Assembly (NCBI GenBank): GCA_902523885.1
Contig: CABZAV010000001.1
Span: 248,001 to 312,000 of the forward strand
Direction of reading: 5' to 3'
DNA length: 64,000 bases
Source of the DNA: an uncultured SAR86 cluster bacterium
GTDB taxonomy: Bacteria > Pseudomonadota > Gammaproteobacteria > Magnimaribacterales > AG-339-G14
The translations under genes were made by a program, and so were the position numbers. Positions 19,177 to 29,363 of this stretch are shown piece after piece (positions within the stretch are counted from its first letter, which is position 1; each line of letters opens with the position of its first letter). The notes below the pieces were generated by a model. That model saw nothing but the letters and a program-made list of their open reading frames with translations. It made no database searches and was not told the DNA's origin.

Positions 19177-20338
19177 TATTCAAGATCTTTTTTATGCTTT
19201 CTAAAGCTTTAGATGTCAATTCTATATTATGTACTAAGGCAATTCTTAAGTATTGTTCAGCTGGATTAATGCCTTTATTCTCTGAACCCAAATATTTGCC
19301 CGGTAAGACTATGACCTTTTCCTTGTCATAGAGTTTTTTTGTAAAAGACTCTGAGTCTTTTACTTTTAACCAAAGATAAAATGCTCCTTCGGGAATAAGC
19401 GAATCTCTTTCTAAGATATTTTCCGCCAAATTAAATTTTTCTTTATACATATCTCTATTTTTTTGAACTATTGAATCGTCTTGCCAAGCTAAAACACTCG
19501 CTCTTTGAATTGGTAGAGGGACGCTAACACCATGAAACATTCTGTATTTTGAGAAAGATGAAATAATTTTTTGATCTCCAGTCGCACAACCTGATCTAAA
19601 TCCGGGAAGATTGGAGCGCTTGGATAAACTATGCAAAACCATTATATTTTCAAATGAACTATTAACTTCATCTGCTGCCTGAAGAAGAGAAAAAGGTTTA
19701 TCTTGAAAATAAATATCTATGTAACATTCATCACTTAGAATTTTAAAATTATACTTTTTACTTAATTCTACAACCTGACATAGTTCATCTTTGCTCATGA
19801 CTTTTCCAGTCGGATTAGAAGGAGAACAAAGAATTAAGAGCTGACATTCTTGCCAAATCTTGTAATCAATACTATCAAAATCTATTTGAAAACTATTTTC
19901 TTCTTTGCAATCTAAAAAAAATGGCTTTGCACCGGCAAATAATGTGGCTCCTCCATAAATTTGATAAAAGGGGTTCGGCATACATACATAAGGTTTTCTT
20001 TTAATTTTTTTTCTATCAACCATAGTTTGAATGGCCGAAAAAGTTCCTTCCCTAGTGCCTCCAACCAAAAATATTTCTTCATCTAAAATATTATTTAATT
20101 TGAAATTATTTTTTAGATAACTTTTGTAACTGCTCTTCAATTCAGGAATCATTGCCATCGGAGGGTAATGGCTGAAAAGATCTTTTTGCTTATTTATTTC
20201 TTCCAATACTTCAGGATTTGCCTCGTGTTTGGGCTCGCCAATAGAAAGATTAATCTCTCCATTGGTCCGTTTCGCATCAATTAAATTTCTAAGACGTTCA
20301 AAAGGATAAGAATTAATTTCGTCGATAGTAGAATTCAT
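19169..20338 (-). CDS. dapC: succinyldiaminopimelate transaminase
   Basis: This fold-type I aminotransferase (389 aa) makes N-succinyl-LL-diaminopimelate, the step after DapD. The PLP-binding lysine is K240 in SLSKRSNLPGFRSG. Substrate and cofactor motifs NPFYQIYGGA, SPSNPTGKV and LSDECYIDIY are intact. Coupling to dapD by overlap supports this substrate over a general aspartate aminotransferase. In Pseudomonas glnD separates map from dapC; here dapC starts only 3 bases after map ends. Confidence 0.92.
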   Translation of the reverse strand: MNSTIDEINSYPFERLRNLIDAKRTNGEINLSIGEPKHEANPEVLEEINKQKDLFSHYPPMAMIPELKSSYKSYLKNNFKLNNILDEEIFLVGGTREGTFSAIQTMVDRKKIKRKPYVCMPNPFYQIYGGATLFAGAKPFFLDCKEENSFQIDFDSIDYKIWQECQLLILCSPSNPTGKVMSKDELCQVVELSKKYNFKILSDECYIDIYFQDKPFSLLQAADEVNSSFENIMVLHSLSKRSNLPGFRSGCATGDQKIISSFSKYRMFHGVSVPLPIQRASVLAWQDDSIVQKNRDMYKEKFNLAENILERDSLIPEGAFYLWLKVKDSESFTKKLYDKEKVIVLPGKYLGSENKGINPAEQYLRIALVHNIELTSKALESIKKILNNE

Positions 20339-20341
20339 GAA

Positions 20342-21106
20342 TTAAAAATTTTCTTCTTCTCGTTTGGTTAATATTTCAAATCCATTTGAAGTTACTAAAA
20401 TTGTATGTTCCCACTGAGCTGAAAGCCTTCCATCAACCGTTTCCACAGTCCAACCATCTTTTTTGGAAAGTTTTGTTTTGTGTGAGCCTAAATTTAACAT
20501 CGGTTCAATGGTAAAACACATACCTTCTTCTAGTGTCATCCCAGTATTTGGAACACCATAGTGAAGCACCTGGGGGTCTTCATGGAAATTTGCGCCTATT
20601 CCATGTCCACAATAGTCTCTAACAACTGAATAGTGATTACTTTCTGCATATTTTTGAATTGCATATCCTATGTCTCCTAATTTCATACCCGGCTTAACAA
20701 CTTCAATACCTTTGTACAAGCTTTCTTGTGTAATTTTTACTAACTTTTCTGCGTGAGGTTTTTTATTTCCAATAAAATACATTTTGCTCGTGTCTCCGTG
20801 ATAGCCATCTTTGATAACAGTTACGTCAATATTCATAATATCTCCATCTTTTAGAATTTTTTTATGATCAGGAATTCCATGACATATCACTTGATTAATA
20901 GAAGTACAAATTGTTTTAGGGTAGCCCTTGTAATTTAAACAAGCAGGAATGCAATTTATTTCGTTAACTATAAAATCATGACATATGTCATCTAGCTCAC
21001 CCGTAGAAACTCCTTCTTTTACATATTGATCTATCATTTCGAGTGTTTTTGCAGCCAATTGACCAGCAACTTTCATTTTTTCAATTTCTTTTGGGCTTTT
21101 TATCAT
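20342..21106 (-). CDS. map: methionine aminopeptidase type I
   Basis: Map removes the initiator methionine from nascent proteins. It is 254 aa, near the E. coli length (264). The metal ligands D94, D105 and H168 are in place (MNIDVT, DTSKMY, CGHGIGANFHEDP), and the two glutamates follow in FTIEPML and WEHTI. It is first in a map-dapC-dapD run and is divergent from carA. In most gammaproteobacteria the divergent neighbour is rpsB, so the upstream context has been rearranged. Confidence 0.97.
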   Translation of the reverse strand: MIKSPKEIEKMKVAGQLAAKTLEMIDQYVKEGVSTGELDDICHDFIVNEINCIPACLNYKGYPKTICTSINQVICHGIPDHKKILKDGDIMNIDVTVIKDGYHGDTSKMYFIGNKKPHAEKLVKITQESLYKGIEVVKPGMKLGDIGYAIQKYAESNHYSVVRDYCGHGIGANFHEDPQVLHYGVPNTGMTLEEGMCFTIEPMLNLGSHKTKLSKKDGWTVETVDGRLSAQWEHTILVTSNGFEILTKREEENF

Positions 21107-21114
21107 TTAACTCA

Positions 21115-21143
21115 TAGACTAATTAGCGAGAATTCATTATAGT
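21115..21143 (+). promoter_or_regulatory. candidate promoter for carAB
   Basis: TAGACT (21115-21120) and TATAGT (21138-21143) are separated by 17 bases, matching the sigma-70 consensus at 4 and 5 of 6 positions. Transcription would begin near 21150, just where the first leader hairpin starts. Start sites were not measured. Confidence 0.4.
21136..21141 (-). promoter_or_regulatory. candidate -10 box for map-dapC-dapD
   Basis: Reading the minus strand, a perfect TATAAT lies about 30 bases upstream of the map ATG. The -35 region about 17 bases further up (TGCTGT or similar) is poor. The box overlaps the plus-strand candidate promoter for carA, so the two could exclude each other. Confidence 0.4.
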
Positions 21144-21149
21144 CACTTT

Positions 21150-21215
21150 CTAATGCAAACAGCATTAGTACATTTGATCGCGATACTTAGTTTTAACTAT
21201 GTCGCGATTTTTTTT
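21150..21215 (+). promoter_or_regulatory. carA leader with two hairpins, the second terminator-like
   Basis: Hairpin 1 is a perfect 7-bp stem, CTAATGC/GCATTAG, with loop AAACA (21150-21168). Hairpin 2 pairs ATCGCGA (21177-21183) with TCGCGAT (21202-21208), with more pairing inside, and is followed by eight T up to 21215, the form of an intrinsic terminator. It lies 31 bases upstream of the carA ATG and no plus-strand gene precedes it. It could be a transcription attenuator for carAB or the 3' end of a small RNA. Confidence 0.5.
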
Positions 21216-21246
21216 AGCAAATTTTCGCTTCTTTATTTAAATCAGA

Positions 21247-22383
21247 ATGGATTTTAAACCAGCTAAATTGATTTTGAAATCAGGAGAAATTTTTTCTGGC
21301 GTTAATTTTGGTTCAAGTGAGCCAAAAATAGGGGAATTAATTTTTAATACTGCAATGACAGGATATCAGGAGATAATCACCGATCTTTCATACACTGATC
21401 AATTAATTTGTTTTACGTACCCGCAAATTGGAAATACTGGAGTTAACAAAGAAGACTTAGAATCTATGACAGGAGGATGTTCAGGAATAGTAATTAAAGA
21501 TCTTTCTAAAATAGAAAGTAATTGGAGAAAAGATAATGATCTTTCGTCTTTTTTAAAAGAGAAAAATATTTCTGGTATAGCTAATCTTGATACTAGAAAG
21601 CTCACGAGAATATTAAGAGATAAGGGTTCTCAAATATCTGCTATTGTCCCTGAGGAATATTCAAAAAAACAAATAGAGGCTTTATTTGATTCTTTTGATG
21701 GGATTAAAGGAAAAGATTTAGCAAGAGAAGTTAGCACCAAAGAAGCATACATTTGGAAAGAGCCTTCATATAGAAAAGAGACTAAAAAAAATTCATATAA
21801 AGTAGTGGCCTACGATTTTGGTGTGAAACATAACATTTTGAGACTCCTTGTGGACAGAGGCTGCGAAGTCCTTGTGGTTCCAGCAGAAACTTCTGCAGAA
21901 GATGTCATGAAAGAAAACCCAGATGGTATTTTTCTATCTAATGGTCCCGGTGATCCAGAACCATGTGAATATGCAATTTCAGCAATAAAGAAATTAATTG
22001 AAATTAATATTCCTATTTTTGGAATATGTTTAGGACACCAACTATTGGGATTAGCTTTAAATTTAAAAACGGAAAAAATGAAATTTGGTCATCATGGAGC
22101 AAATCATCCTGTGCAAAATGTCCTCGATAAAACAGTTTCCATAACAAGCCAAAATCATGGCTTTACTATTAGCGAAGAAAGCTTAAATGACGATGTGATT
22201 GTTACTCATAGATCATTGTTTGATAAGTCCATTCAGGGAATATCATCAAAAGATGGAAGAGTTTTTAGTTTTCAAGGGCATCCTGAAGCAAGTCCAGGCC
22301 CTAAAGATATACAAAATTTATTTGATAAGTTTATAAGTAATATGCAATCTCAAAAAAGTCTAACTAATGCCAAAAAGAAATGA
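21247..22383 (+). CDS. carA: carbamoyl-phosphate synthase small (glutaminase) subunit
   Basis: CarA hydrolyses glutamine and passes ammonia to CarB to make carbamoyl phosphate for pyrimidines and arginine. It is 378 aa (E. coli 382). The N-terminal domain contains the [11 protein letters not shown] motif. The class I amidotransferase domain has its nucleophile at C261 (GICLGHQLL) and the His/Glu pair in [10 protein letters not shown]. It overlaps carB by 17 bases. A possible attenuator lies upstream at 21150-21215. Confidence 0.98.
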   Translation: MDFKPAKLILKSGEIFSGVNFGSSEPKIGELIFNTAMTGYQEIITDLSYTDQLICFTYPQIGNTGVNKEDLESMTGGCSGIVIKDLSKIESNWRKDNDLSSFLKEKNISGIANLDTRKLTRILRDKGSQISAIVPEEYSKKQIEALFDSFDGIKGKDLAREVSTKEAYIWKEPSYRKETKKNSYKVVAYDFGVKHNILRLLVDRGCEVLVVPAETSAEDVMKENPDGIFLSNGPGDPEPCEYAISAIKKLIEINIPIFGICLGHQLLGLALNLKTEKMKFGHHGANHPVQNVLDKTVSITSQNHGFTISEESLNDDVIVTHRSLFDKSIQGISSKDGRVFSFQGHPEASPGPKDIQNLFDKFISNMQSQKSLTNAKKK

Positions 22384-25300
22384 TTTAAATTCAATTTTAA
22401 TTATAGGGGCTGGCCCAATAGTTATTGGCCAAGCCTGCGAATTTGATTATTCTGGTGTTCAGGCTTGTAAGGCGCTAAGAGAAGAAGGTTTTAGAGTTAT
22501 TTTAGTCAATTCTAATCCTGCTACTATTATGACAGATCCGGAACTTGCAGACTCAACTTATATAGAGCCTATAAATTGGAAGGCCTTAAAAAAAATTATT
22601 GAAATCGAAAAACCAGATGCAATCTTGCCAACGATGGGAGGTCAAACAGGCTTAAACGCTGCATTAGATTTAGATAAATTTGGAGTGCTAAAGGAATATG
22701 ATGTTGAATTAATTGGAGCAACAAAGGAGGCGATAGATAAAGCTGAGGATAGGGAAAAATTCGCAGAAGCAATTGCAAAAATCGGGTTATTCACTCCTAA
22801 AGCTGGCTTAGCTCACAACTTGAAAGAAGCAACCGAAATTCAAAGACAAGTTGGGTTTCCTTGTATCATCCGCCCAAATTTTACAATGGGGGGAACTGGA
22901 AGTGGCATTGCATACAATACCGAAGAATTTGAAGAAATCTGTGAAAGAGGTTTAGATTTATCCCCAACAACAGAACTTTATATCGATCAATACCTATCTG
23001 GATGGAAAGAGTATGAAATGGAAGTCGTTAGAGATAAATCGGATAACTGCATAATTGTTTGCAGCATTGAAAACTTTGATCCAATGGGAGTTCATACTGG
23101 TGATTCGATAACAGTTGCTCCAGCACAAACACTTACTGACAAGGAATATCAACATATGCGAGATGCTTCTATGGCAATTTTGAGAGAAATTGGTGTTGAG
23201 ACCGGCGGCTCAAATGTTCAATTTGCCATAAATCCTGAAAATGGAGACATGGTTGTGATTGAAATGAATCCGAGAGTTTCAAGATCTTCAGCTTTGGCTT
23301 CAAAAGCAACTGGATTTCCTATTGCTAAGATAGCAGCAAAACTAGCCGTTGGATTCACCTTAGATGAATTAGAAAATGATATAAGTGAAGATGGAATACC
23401 GGCATCATTCGAGCCAACAATAGATTACGTTGTAACAAAAATTCCCAGATTTAATTTTGAAAAATTTGCTGGCGCCTCAAACAAATTAACCTCTCAGATG
23501 AAATCTGTTGGAGAAGTAATGGCAATAGGCTCAACTTTTAAAGAATCTTTTCAAAAAGCTATCAGAGGTTTAGAGATTGATAAAAGCGGGTTAGATAGAT
23601 TTGAAAAAAAGGTAAACAAATCTTCTTTAAGGGCCGGAATTATTTCACCAACCCCAGATAGAATTTATTATGTTGCTGAAGCTCTAAGAATGGATTATTT
23701 AATTGAAGAGTTGCACACAATGAGTGGAATAGATCCCTGGTTTTTGAAAGAATTAAAAGAAATTGTTGATTTTGAGAAAAATATTTCCCACAAAGATTTT
23801 TTAGATAATAAAGAGGAATTTTATAAAGCTAAAAAGATGGGTTTTTCAGATAAAAAAATTTCTCTCATAAGAAATGAAAAAGAGGATGACATTAGAAAAG
23901 TCAGAAAGAATTTACAAATAAATCCAGTATTTAAAAGAGTTGATACTTGTGCGGCCGAATTCAAAACTTCAACAGCATATATGTATTCTACTTATGAAGA
24001 TGAGTGTGAATCTAATCCAACAAGCAAAAAGAAAGTCATGGTTTTAGGGGGCGGTCCCAATAGGATTGGTCAAGGCATAGAGTTTGATTATTGTTGCGTT
24101 CATGCAGCTCAAGCTCTGAAAGAAAACGGATTCGAAACAATTATGGTTAATTGTAATCCAGAGACTGTGTCTACGGACTACGATACATCGGATAGATTGT
24201 ATTTTGAACCAATTACTCTTGAAGACGTTTTAGAAATAATTGAAATAGAAAATCCAGATGGACTCATAATTCAATATGGAGGTCAAACGCCTTTAAAACT
24301 TGCAAACGATTTAGAAAAGTTTGATGTTCCAATTTTCGGCACCTCTCCGGATCAAATAGATTTGTCCGAAGATAGGGCTAGATTTTTAGAATTTGTAAAA
24401 CAAAATAATCTTACGCAACCTCCAAACGGGATGGCTTCTGATAAAGAAGAAGCTATCGAAATAGGAAATGAAATTGGTTATCCATTGGTTGTGAGACCCT
24501 CTTATGTTTTGGGAGGTAGAGCAATGGAGGTTGTATATGGTGCAGATGACTTAGTAAATTATTTAACAGAAGCCTTTCAAGTTAACGATTCAAACCCTGT
24601 TTTACTAGATAAGTTTTTGGACGTTGCAATTGAGTTTGATGTAGAAGCTATTTCTGATGGCTCTAAAATATTGATTTGTGGAATTCTTCAACATATTGAA
24701 CAAGCAGGTGTACATTCAGGTGATTCAGCTTGTTCCATTCCGCCTTATAACATAACAGTTGCTATAGAAAATAAAATCAAAAATGAAGTAATAAAAGTTA
24801 TTAAAAATATGAATATTATTGGATTAGTAAATGTCCAAATAGCATATGTGAACAATACCGTTTATCTTCTAGAAGTGAATCCAAGAGCATCTAGAACAAT
24901 TCCTTTTGTTTCAAAGGCTTTGGGAATGCCTTTGGCAAAAATTGCTGCAAGAGTGATGGCAGGGATTTCTCTTGAAGAACAAAAAATCTTAAATATTCCA
25001 GAACTAAAATTTTTTAATGTAAAAGAAGCAGTTATGCCATTTGAAAAATTTCAAAATGTTGATCCTATTTTAGGACCAGAAATGAGATCTACGGGAGAAG
25101 TCATGGGAATTGGCAAGACATTCGAAGAAGCTTTTGAAAAGGCAGAAATTGCTGCAGGGGTAATTATTCCTGACGCTGGTTCAGCATTTATTAGTGTCAG
25201 AGATATCGATAAGCAATTCCTAAAAGAGATTGCTGAAGATTTAACTAAAAGTAATTTTTCTTTAGTTGGAACCAAAGGAACTGTAAGAAGTCTTAATGAA

Positions 25301-25561
25301 CTGGGTTTTCAAGCGAGACAAATTAATAAAGTTCTTGAAGGCAGACCACACATAATTGATCTGATGAAAAATAGCGAAATAACTTTAGTGATAAATACTA
25401 CTGAAGGCAGGGAGTCAATTAAAGATTCTGCTTCCATAAGAAGAACCGCTTTAGAAGAAAAGATTTGTTGTACTACTACTATTCAAGGAGCAGTAGCAAT
25501 TTGTAAAGTAATAAGAAATCAGCTTGATTGGTCAGTACAAAGACTTCAAGATATACATTAA
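22367..25561 (+). CDS. carB: carbamoyl-phosphate synthase large subunit
   Basis: CarB (1064 aa; E. coli 1073) binds ammonia, bicarbonate and two ATP through duplicated ATP-grasp halves. Both halves are complete: [19 protein letters not shown] begins the first and [17 protein letters not shown] the second. The C-terminal MGS-like allosteric domain (from about residue 930) contains [12 protein letters not shown]. The start [12 protein letters not shown] matches the E. coli N-terminus almost exactly, so the ATG inside carA is right. Confidence 0.98.
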   Translation: MPKRNDLNSILIIGAGPIVIGQACEFDYSGVQACKALREEGFRVILVNSNPATIMTDPELADSTYIEPINWKALKKIIEIEKPDAILPTMGGQTGLNAALDLDKFGVLKEYDVELIGATKEAIDKAEDREKFAEAIAKIGLFTPKAGLAHNLKEATEIQRQVGFPCIIRPNFTMGGTGSGIAYNTEEFEEICERGLDLSPTTELYIDQYLSGWKEYEMEVVRDKSDNCIIVCSIENFDPMGVHTGDSITVAPAQTLTDKEYQHMRDASMAILREIGVETGGSNVQFAINPENGDMVVIEMNPRVSRSSALASKATGFPIAKIAAKLAVGFTLDELENDISEDGIPASFEPTIDYVVTKIPRFNFEKFAGASNKLTSQMKSVGEVMAIGSTFKESFQKAIRGLEIDKSGLDRFEKKVNKSSLRAGIISPTPDRIYYVAEALRMDYLIEELHTMSGIDPWFLKELKEIVDFEKNISHKDFLDNKEEFYKAKKMGFSDKKISLIRNEKEDDIRKVRKNLQINPVFKRVDTCAAEFKTSTAYMYSTYEDECESNPTSKKKVMVLGGGPNRIGQGIEFDYCCVHAAQALKENGFETIMVNCNPETVSTDYDTSDRLYFEPITLEDVLEIIEIENPDGLIIQYGGQTPLKLANDLEKFDVPIFGTSPDQIDLSEDRARFLEFVKQNNLTQPPNGMASDKEEAIEIGNEIGYPLVVRPSYVLGGRAMEVVYGADDLVNYLTEAFQVNDSNPVLLDKFLDVAIEFDVEAISDGSKILICGILQHIEQAGVHSGDSACSIPPYNITVAIENKIKNEVIKVIKNMNIIGLVNVQIAYVNNTVYLLEVNPRASRTIPFVSKALGMPLAKIAARVMAGISLEEQKILNIPELKFFNVKEAVMPFEKFQNVDPILGPEMRSTGEVMGIGKTFEEAFEKAEIAAGVIIPDAGSAFISVRDIDKQFLKEIAEDLTKSNFSLVGTKGTVRSLNELGFQARQINKVLEGRPHIIDLMKNSEITLVINTTEGRESIKDSASIRRTALEEKICCTTTIQGAVAICKVIRNQLDWSVQRLQDIH

Positions 25562-25572
25562 AGGATAGATCA

Positions 25573-26049
25573 ATGGAAGAAAGAGAGCCAATGACAGTTC
25601 AGGGAGAACTGCTTTTGAAAAAAGAGCTTGAATCTCTTTTATCAGAAAGACCTAAAATTTCGAAAGAAATTGCTGCTGCTAGAGAGTTTGGCGATCTAAA
25701 AGAGAATGCTGAATATCATGCGGCTAAAGAACAACAAGGATTAGCTGAAGCTAGAATAAGGGAGATAGAGTCAAAACTCAGTAGAGCACAAGTGATAGAT
25801 ATTATGTCAATCCCTCCTTCTGGAAAAATAATTTTCGGAACTACTATTAAGCTAGTTAAATTAACTGATGAATTAGAAGTAGAGTATAAAATTGTTGGTG
25901 AAGACGAAGCAGACGTTCAAACAGGAAAAATTTCATATTCTTCTCCTCTATCTAGAGCTTTAATCTCAAAAGAGGAGGGCGATATTATTAAATTTGAAAG
26001 TCCTTCTGGAATACAAGAATACGAAATTATTGAAGTGGATCATAAATAA
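25573..26049 (+). CDS. greA: transcription elongation factor GreA
   Basis: GreA enters the RNA polymerase secondary channel and stimulates cleavage of backtracked transcripts. It is 158 aa, the E. coli length. The N-terminal coiled coil contains [16 protein letters not shown] with the tip acidic residues, and the C-terminal globular domain has IVGEDEAD. I chose the ATG at 25573, which follows AAGGAT and aligns with E. coli ([12 protein letters not shown]), over an upstream GTG inside carB. The yhbY gene that often follows is absent. Confidence 0.96.
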   Translation: MEEREPMTVQGELLLKKELESLLSERPKISKEIAAAREFGDLKENAEYHAAKEQQGLAEARIREIESKLSRAQVIDIMSIPPSGKIIFGTTIKLVKLTDELEVEYKIVGEDEADVQTGKISYSSPLSRALISKEEGDIIKFESPSGIQEYEIIEVDHK

Positions 26050-26051
26050 TT

Positions 26052-26633
26052 GTGGCTAAAAATGAGTCTTACTATTCAGGTGAAAAATATAATTTATTAG
26101 CAAAAAAACAAGGGTATCGTTCGAGAGCAGCCTTTAAATTAGTCCAAATAGACAAAGAAGAAAACATTCTTAAAAAAAACTTAAATATTATTGATCTTGG
26201 CTGTGCTCCAGGCGGTTGGTCACAAGTTGTGAGTGAAAGACTAAAAGGGACAGGATCAATAGTTGGGATAGATATACTAAATATGCTTAGATTAAAAGGC
26301 GTCGAATTTATTCAATGCGATTTGAGGAATTTTGATGTGAGTCAATTAAAAACTACTATAGACGTTGTAATATCTGATATAGCCCCCAATATAAGTGGAG
26401 TAAATTTAGTAGATGACGCAAATATGATTGATTTATTAGAAATAGAGCTAAGCATAGTAGATAAAACGCTTGTAAAAGGTGGCAATTTTCTTGCAAAATG
26501 TTTTCAGGGTGAATCATTGGAATATTTAACTCTCAACTTAAAAAAAAGATTTAAAATTTTAAAAAGAAAAAAGCCTTTAGCTTCTAGAAATATTTCAAAA
26601 GAAGTTTACGTATTAGGCTTGAATAAAATATAA
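26052..26633 (+). CDS. rlmE: 23S rRNA 2'-O-methyltransferase RlmE (FtsJ)
   Basis: RlmE methylates U2552 in the A-loop of 23S rRNA, which aids late 50S assembly. The 193-aa protein has the SAM-binding motif [13 protein letters not shown], the SRAAFKL motif before it, VISDIAPN, and the K-D-K-E pattern ending at [12 protein letters not shown]. It starts at GTG; the nearby ATG is out of frame. ftsH follows after 16 bases, the usual rlmE-ftsH pair. Confidence 0.96.
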   Translation: MAKNESYYSGEKYNLLAKKQGYRSRAAFKLVQIDKEENILKKNLNIIDLGCAPGGWSQVVSERLKGTGSIVGIDILNMLRLKGVEFIQCDLRNFDVSQLKTTIDVVISDIAPNISGVNLVDDANMIDLLEIELSIVDKTLVKGGNFLAKCFQGESLEYLTLNLKKRFKILKRKKPLASRNISKEVYVLGLNKI

Positions 26634-26649
26634 AAAAAGAGGAATTAAT

Positions 26650-28560
26650 ATGTCACAGTTTATGAAAAATGCGCTTTTATGGATGGCTATTGTTGGTATG
26701 ACCTTCTTTGCTATTCAAAGCGTCTATGACGGTCCACCTAAAGAAAATATGACATATTCTGAATTCATATCTTTGGTTAACAAAGATCAAATCAGCACTG
26801 TCTCTTTTAAGGGAGATGGATTCACTATAGATGGAACTATGAATGATGGAAGCACATTCACAACTACCCGACCTATTTATGTACAAGATAATCAACTGAT
26901 GGATGATTTATTTGCTCATCAAGTAGAAGTTTTAGGAGAACAACCCCAATCAGATAGTATTTGGTCTCAACTCTTAGTGGCAAGCTTCCCCATTTTGATA
27001 ATTTTAGCAATTTTCTTCTTTTTTATGAGGCAAATGCAAGGCGGAGCTGGCGGCAGAGGCGGACCGATGAGCTTTGGAAAAAGCAAAGCAAAAATGTTAG
27101 AAGGCGGAAAAGTAAAGACAACTTTTAAAGATGTTGCTGGTGTAGAAGAAGCAAAAGAAGAAGTTCAGGAACTTGTTGATTTTTTAAGAGATCCTACTAA
27201 ATTTCAAAAACTTGGAGGAAAAATTCCTAGAGGTATCCTCATGGTTGGATCACCTGGAACAGGAAAAACCCTTTTGGCAAGAGCTATCGCAGGAGAAGCT
27301 AAAGTTCCTTTTTTTACTATCTCAGGTTCAGATTTCGTTGAAATGTTTGTAGGAGTTGGTGCTTCGAGAGTGAGAGATATGTTTGAACAGGCTAAAAGAC
27401 AATCTCCTTGTATTGTATTTATAGATGAAATTGACGCTGTTGGAAGGCACAGAGGAGCAGGCTTAGGCGGAGGACATGACGAAAGAGAACAAACATTAAA
27501 TCAGCTTCTAGTTGAAATGGACGGGTTTGAAGCAAATGAAGGAGTTATTATCATCGCTGCTACAAATAGACCAGACGTTTTAGATCCTGCGCTTCTAAGA
27601 CCAGGAAGATTTGACAGACAAGTTGTAGTTCCCTTACCTGACATTAAAGGAAGAGAACAAATTCTTAAAGTTCACATTAAAAAGGTTCCTGTTGATAAAG
27701 ATGTTGAGGTTTCTTTTATTGCTAGAGGAACTCCTGGATTTTCAGGAGCTGATTTAGCTAATTTAATCAATGAAGCAGCATTATTTGCTGCAAGATCAGG
27801 GAAAAAGAAAGTATCAATGATCGAACTAGAGTTGGCAAAAGATAAAGTTATGATGGGTGCAGAAAGGAAATCCATGGTGATGAGTGAGGATGAAAAAACT
27901 CAGACAGCTTATCATGAAGCCGGTCATACAATCGTCGGTAAATGTTTGAAAGAGCATGATCCGGTTTACAAAGTTTCTATCATTCCTCGAGGAAGAGCTT
28001 TGGGAGTTACGGTTTTTCTTCCCGAAGAAGATAAATATAGTTTAAGCAAGCAGGCTATTTTGGATAGGATTTGCGGTTTATTCGGTGGTCGTATAGCTGA
28101 AGAGTTAATTTACGGAGCAGATGGAGTGACAACTGGAGCCTCCAATGATATTGAAAGAGCTTCCGAATTAGCAAGAAATATGATCACTAAATGGGGTTAT
28201 TCATCAAAACTTGGTCCAATGAAGTATTCTGAAGAAAGTGGAGATGAGCCTTTTTTAGGAAGATCTGCTGCAAGCTCCAGCACCGCATTTTCTGATCAGA
28301 CTTCGGAACTTATTGATTCTGAGGCAAGGAAAATAATTGATGATTGTTATTCTGCAGCAACAAAAATTCTCAAAGATAATATTGATAAGCTTCATAGCAT
28401 GGCAAAAGCTTTAGTAGAATTCGAAACTCTCGACAGCGATCAAATTGAAGATATAATGGCTGGTGCTTCTCCTAGGTCTAATGATGATGGTGACTCAGGA
28501 AATAAGAAAAAGAAGTCGACCAGCGGACCTTCGATTTCAGACCCTGCAAATCAAACTTAG
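26650..28560 (+). CDS. ftsH: ATP-dependent zinc metalloprotease FtsH
   Basis: FtsH is a membrane-anchored AAA+ protease that degrades misfolded membrane proteins and regulators such as LpxC. It is 636 aa. Transmembrane segments at about 8-25 and 102-124 flank the periplasmic domain. Walker A GSPGTGKT is at 200-207, Walker B FIDEID follows, and the zinc motif HEAGH is at 422-426. The C-terminus is low-complexity and polar, as in relatives. A good AGAGGA site precedes the ATG. Confidence 0.98.
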   Translation: MSQFMKNALLWMAIVGMTFFAIQSVYDGPPKENMTYSEFISLVNKDQISTVSFKGDGFTIDGTMNDGSTFTTTRPIYVQDNQLMDDLFAHQVEVLGEQPQSDSIWSQLLVASFPILIILAIFFFFMRQMQGGAGGRGGPMSFGKSKAKMLEGGKVKTTFKDVAGVEEAKEEVQELVDFLRDPTKFQKLGGKIPRGILMVGSPGTGKTLLARAIAGEAKVPFFTISGSDFVEMFVGVGASRVRDMFEQAKRQSPCIVFIDEIDAVGRHRGAGLGGGHDEREQTLNQLLVEMDGFEANEGVIIIAATNRPDVLDPALLRPGRFDRQVVVPLPDIKGREQILKVHIKKVPVDKDVEVSFIARGTPGFSGADLANLINEAALFAARSGKKKVSMIELELAKDKVMMGAERKSMVMSEDEKTQTAYHEAGHTIVGKCLKEHDPVYKVSIIPRGRALGVTVFLPEEDKYSLSKQAILDRICGLFGGRIAEELIYGADGVTTGASNDIERASELARNMITKWGYSSKLGPMKYSEESGDEPFLGRSAASSSTAFSDQTSELIDSEARKIIDDCYSAATKILKDNIDKLHSMAKALVEFETLDSDQIEDIMAGASPRSNDDGDSGNKKKKSTSGPSISDPANQT

Positions 28561-28565
28561 ATAAG

Positions 28566-29363
28566 ATGCTCTTTTCTAAAAAAGAGCTTAATTTTGAAGT
28601 CCCAAAAGTAATGGGAGTTATAAATTTAACTCCTGATTCTTTTTCTGATGGTGGAAAGTTTATTTGTCCAAAAACTTTAAAAACTGACAGAAATAAAGTT
28701 TTAAAAGAAATTGAAAAAATGGAGAGCGGAGGGGCCGCTTTCATAGATATTGGAGCTGAATCCTCTCGACCTAGTGCATCACTAATTTCAGTTGCTGAAG
28801 AACTAGATAGGCTTATTCCAATTTTAGAAGATATAAAAAACATAAATGCCGTTGTTTCAATTGATTCTTCAAAAGGCGAAGTGATATTTGAAGCAATTAA
28901 AAATGGGGTTGATTTTATTAATGACATAAATTCGTTGAAGGATCAAAAATCTTTAGAATTAGTTAGAGAACATAATCTTCCAGTTTGTATTATGCATAAA
29001 GAAAAAAACCTTTCTAAAAATTCAATTTGCTCCGAGATCGGAAACTTTTTTAAAAAAAAGATTTTAGAACTCTCAAAGAATGGAATTTCTAAAGAAAAAA
29101 TAATATTAGACCCAGGATTTGGCTATGAAAAGACTCCTCATGAAAATTTAGAAATAATAAGTAAATTTAATTATACAAAATTTGAAAATCCATGTTTGAT
29201 TGGCATTTCAAGAAAAGGGTTTCTTAAGAAGCTGACAAAAGATACTAATTTAGATCAGACAAGTGCTACAACTGGTATAATTTCCCTATTAAATGGAGCT
29301 AAAATAATTAGAACTCATAATGTTCCATTGACTGCAACTATGATAGGTGAAGTTTTTGGCTAG
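28566..29363 (+). CDS. folP: dihydropteroate synthase
   Basis: FolP joins p-aminobenzoate to the pterin pyrophosphate in folate synthesis and is the sulfonamide target. The 265-aa TIM barrel has both family signatures, MGVINLTPDSFSDGG at the N-terminus and IDIGAESSRPSA, with DPGFGYEKT further along. Its place between ftsH and glmM is the standard gammaproteobacterial order. It overlaps glmM by 8 or 17 bases depending on the glmM start. Confidence 0.96.
   Translation: MLFSKKELNFEVPKVMGVINLTPDSFSDGGKFICPKTLKTDRNKVLKEIEKMESGGAAFIDIGAESSRPSASLISVAEELDRLIPILEDIKNINAVVSIDSSKGEVIFEAIKNGVDFINDINSLKDQKSLELVREHNLPVCIMHKEKNLSKNSICSEIGNFFKKKILELSKNGISKEKIILDPGFGYEKTPHENLEIISKFNYTKFENPCLIGISRKGFLKKLTKDTNLDQTSATTGIISLLNGAKIIRTHNVPLTATMIGEVFG

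Noticed and set aside
29347-29356. A frameshift at the folP-glmM junction.
   Set aside because: Both proteins are complete; the overlap is explained by a GTG or TTG start inside folP.
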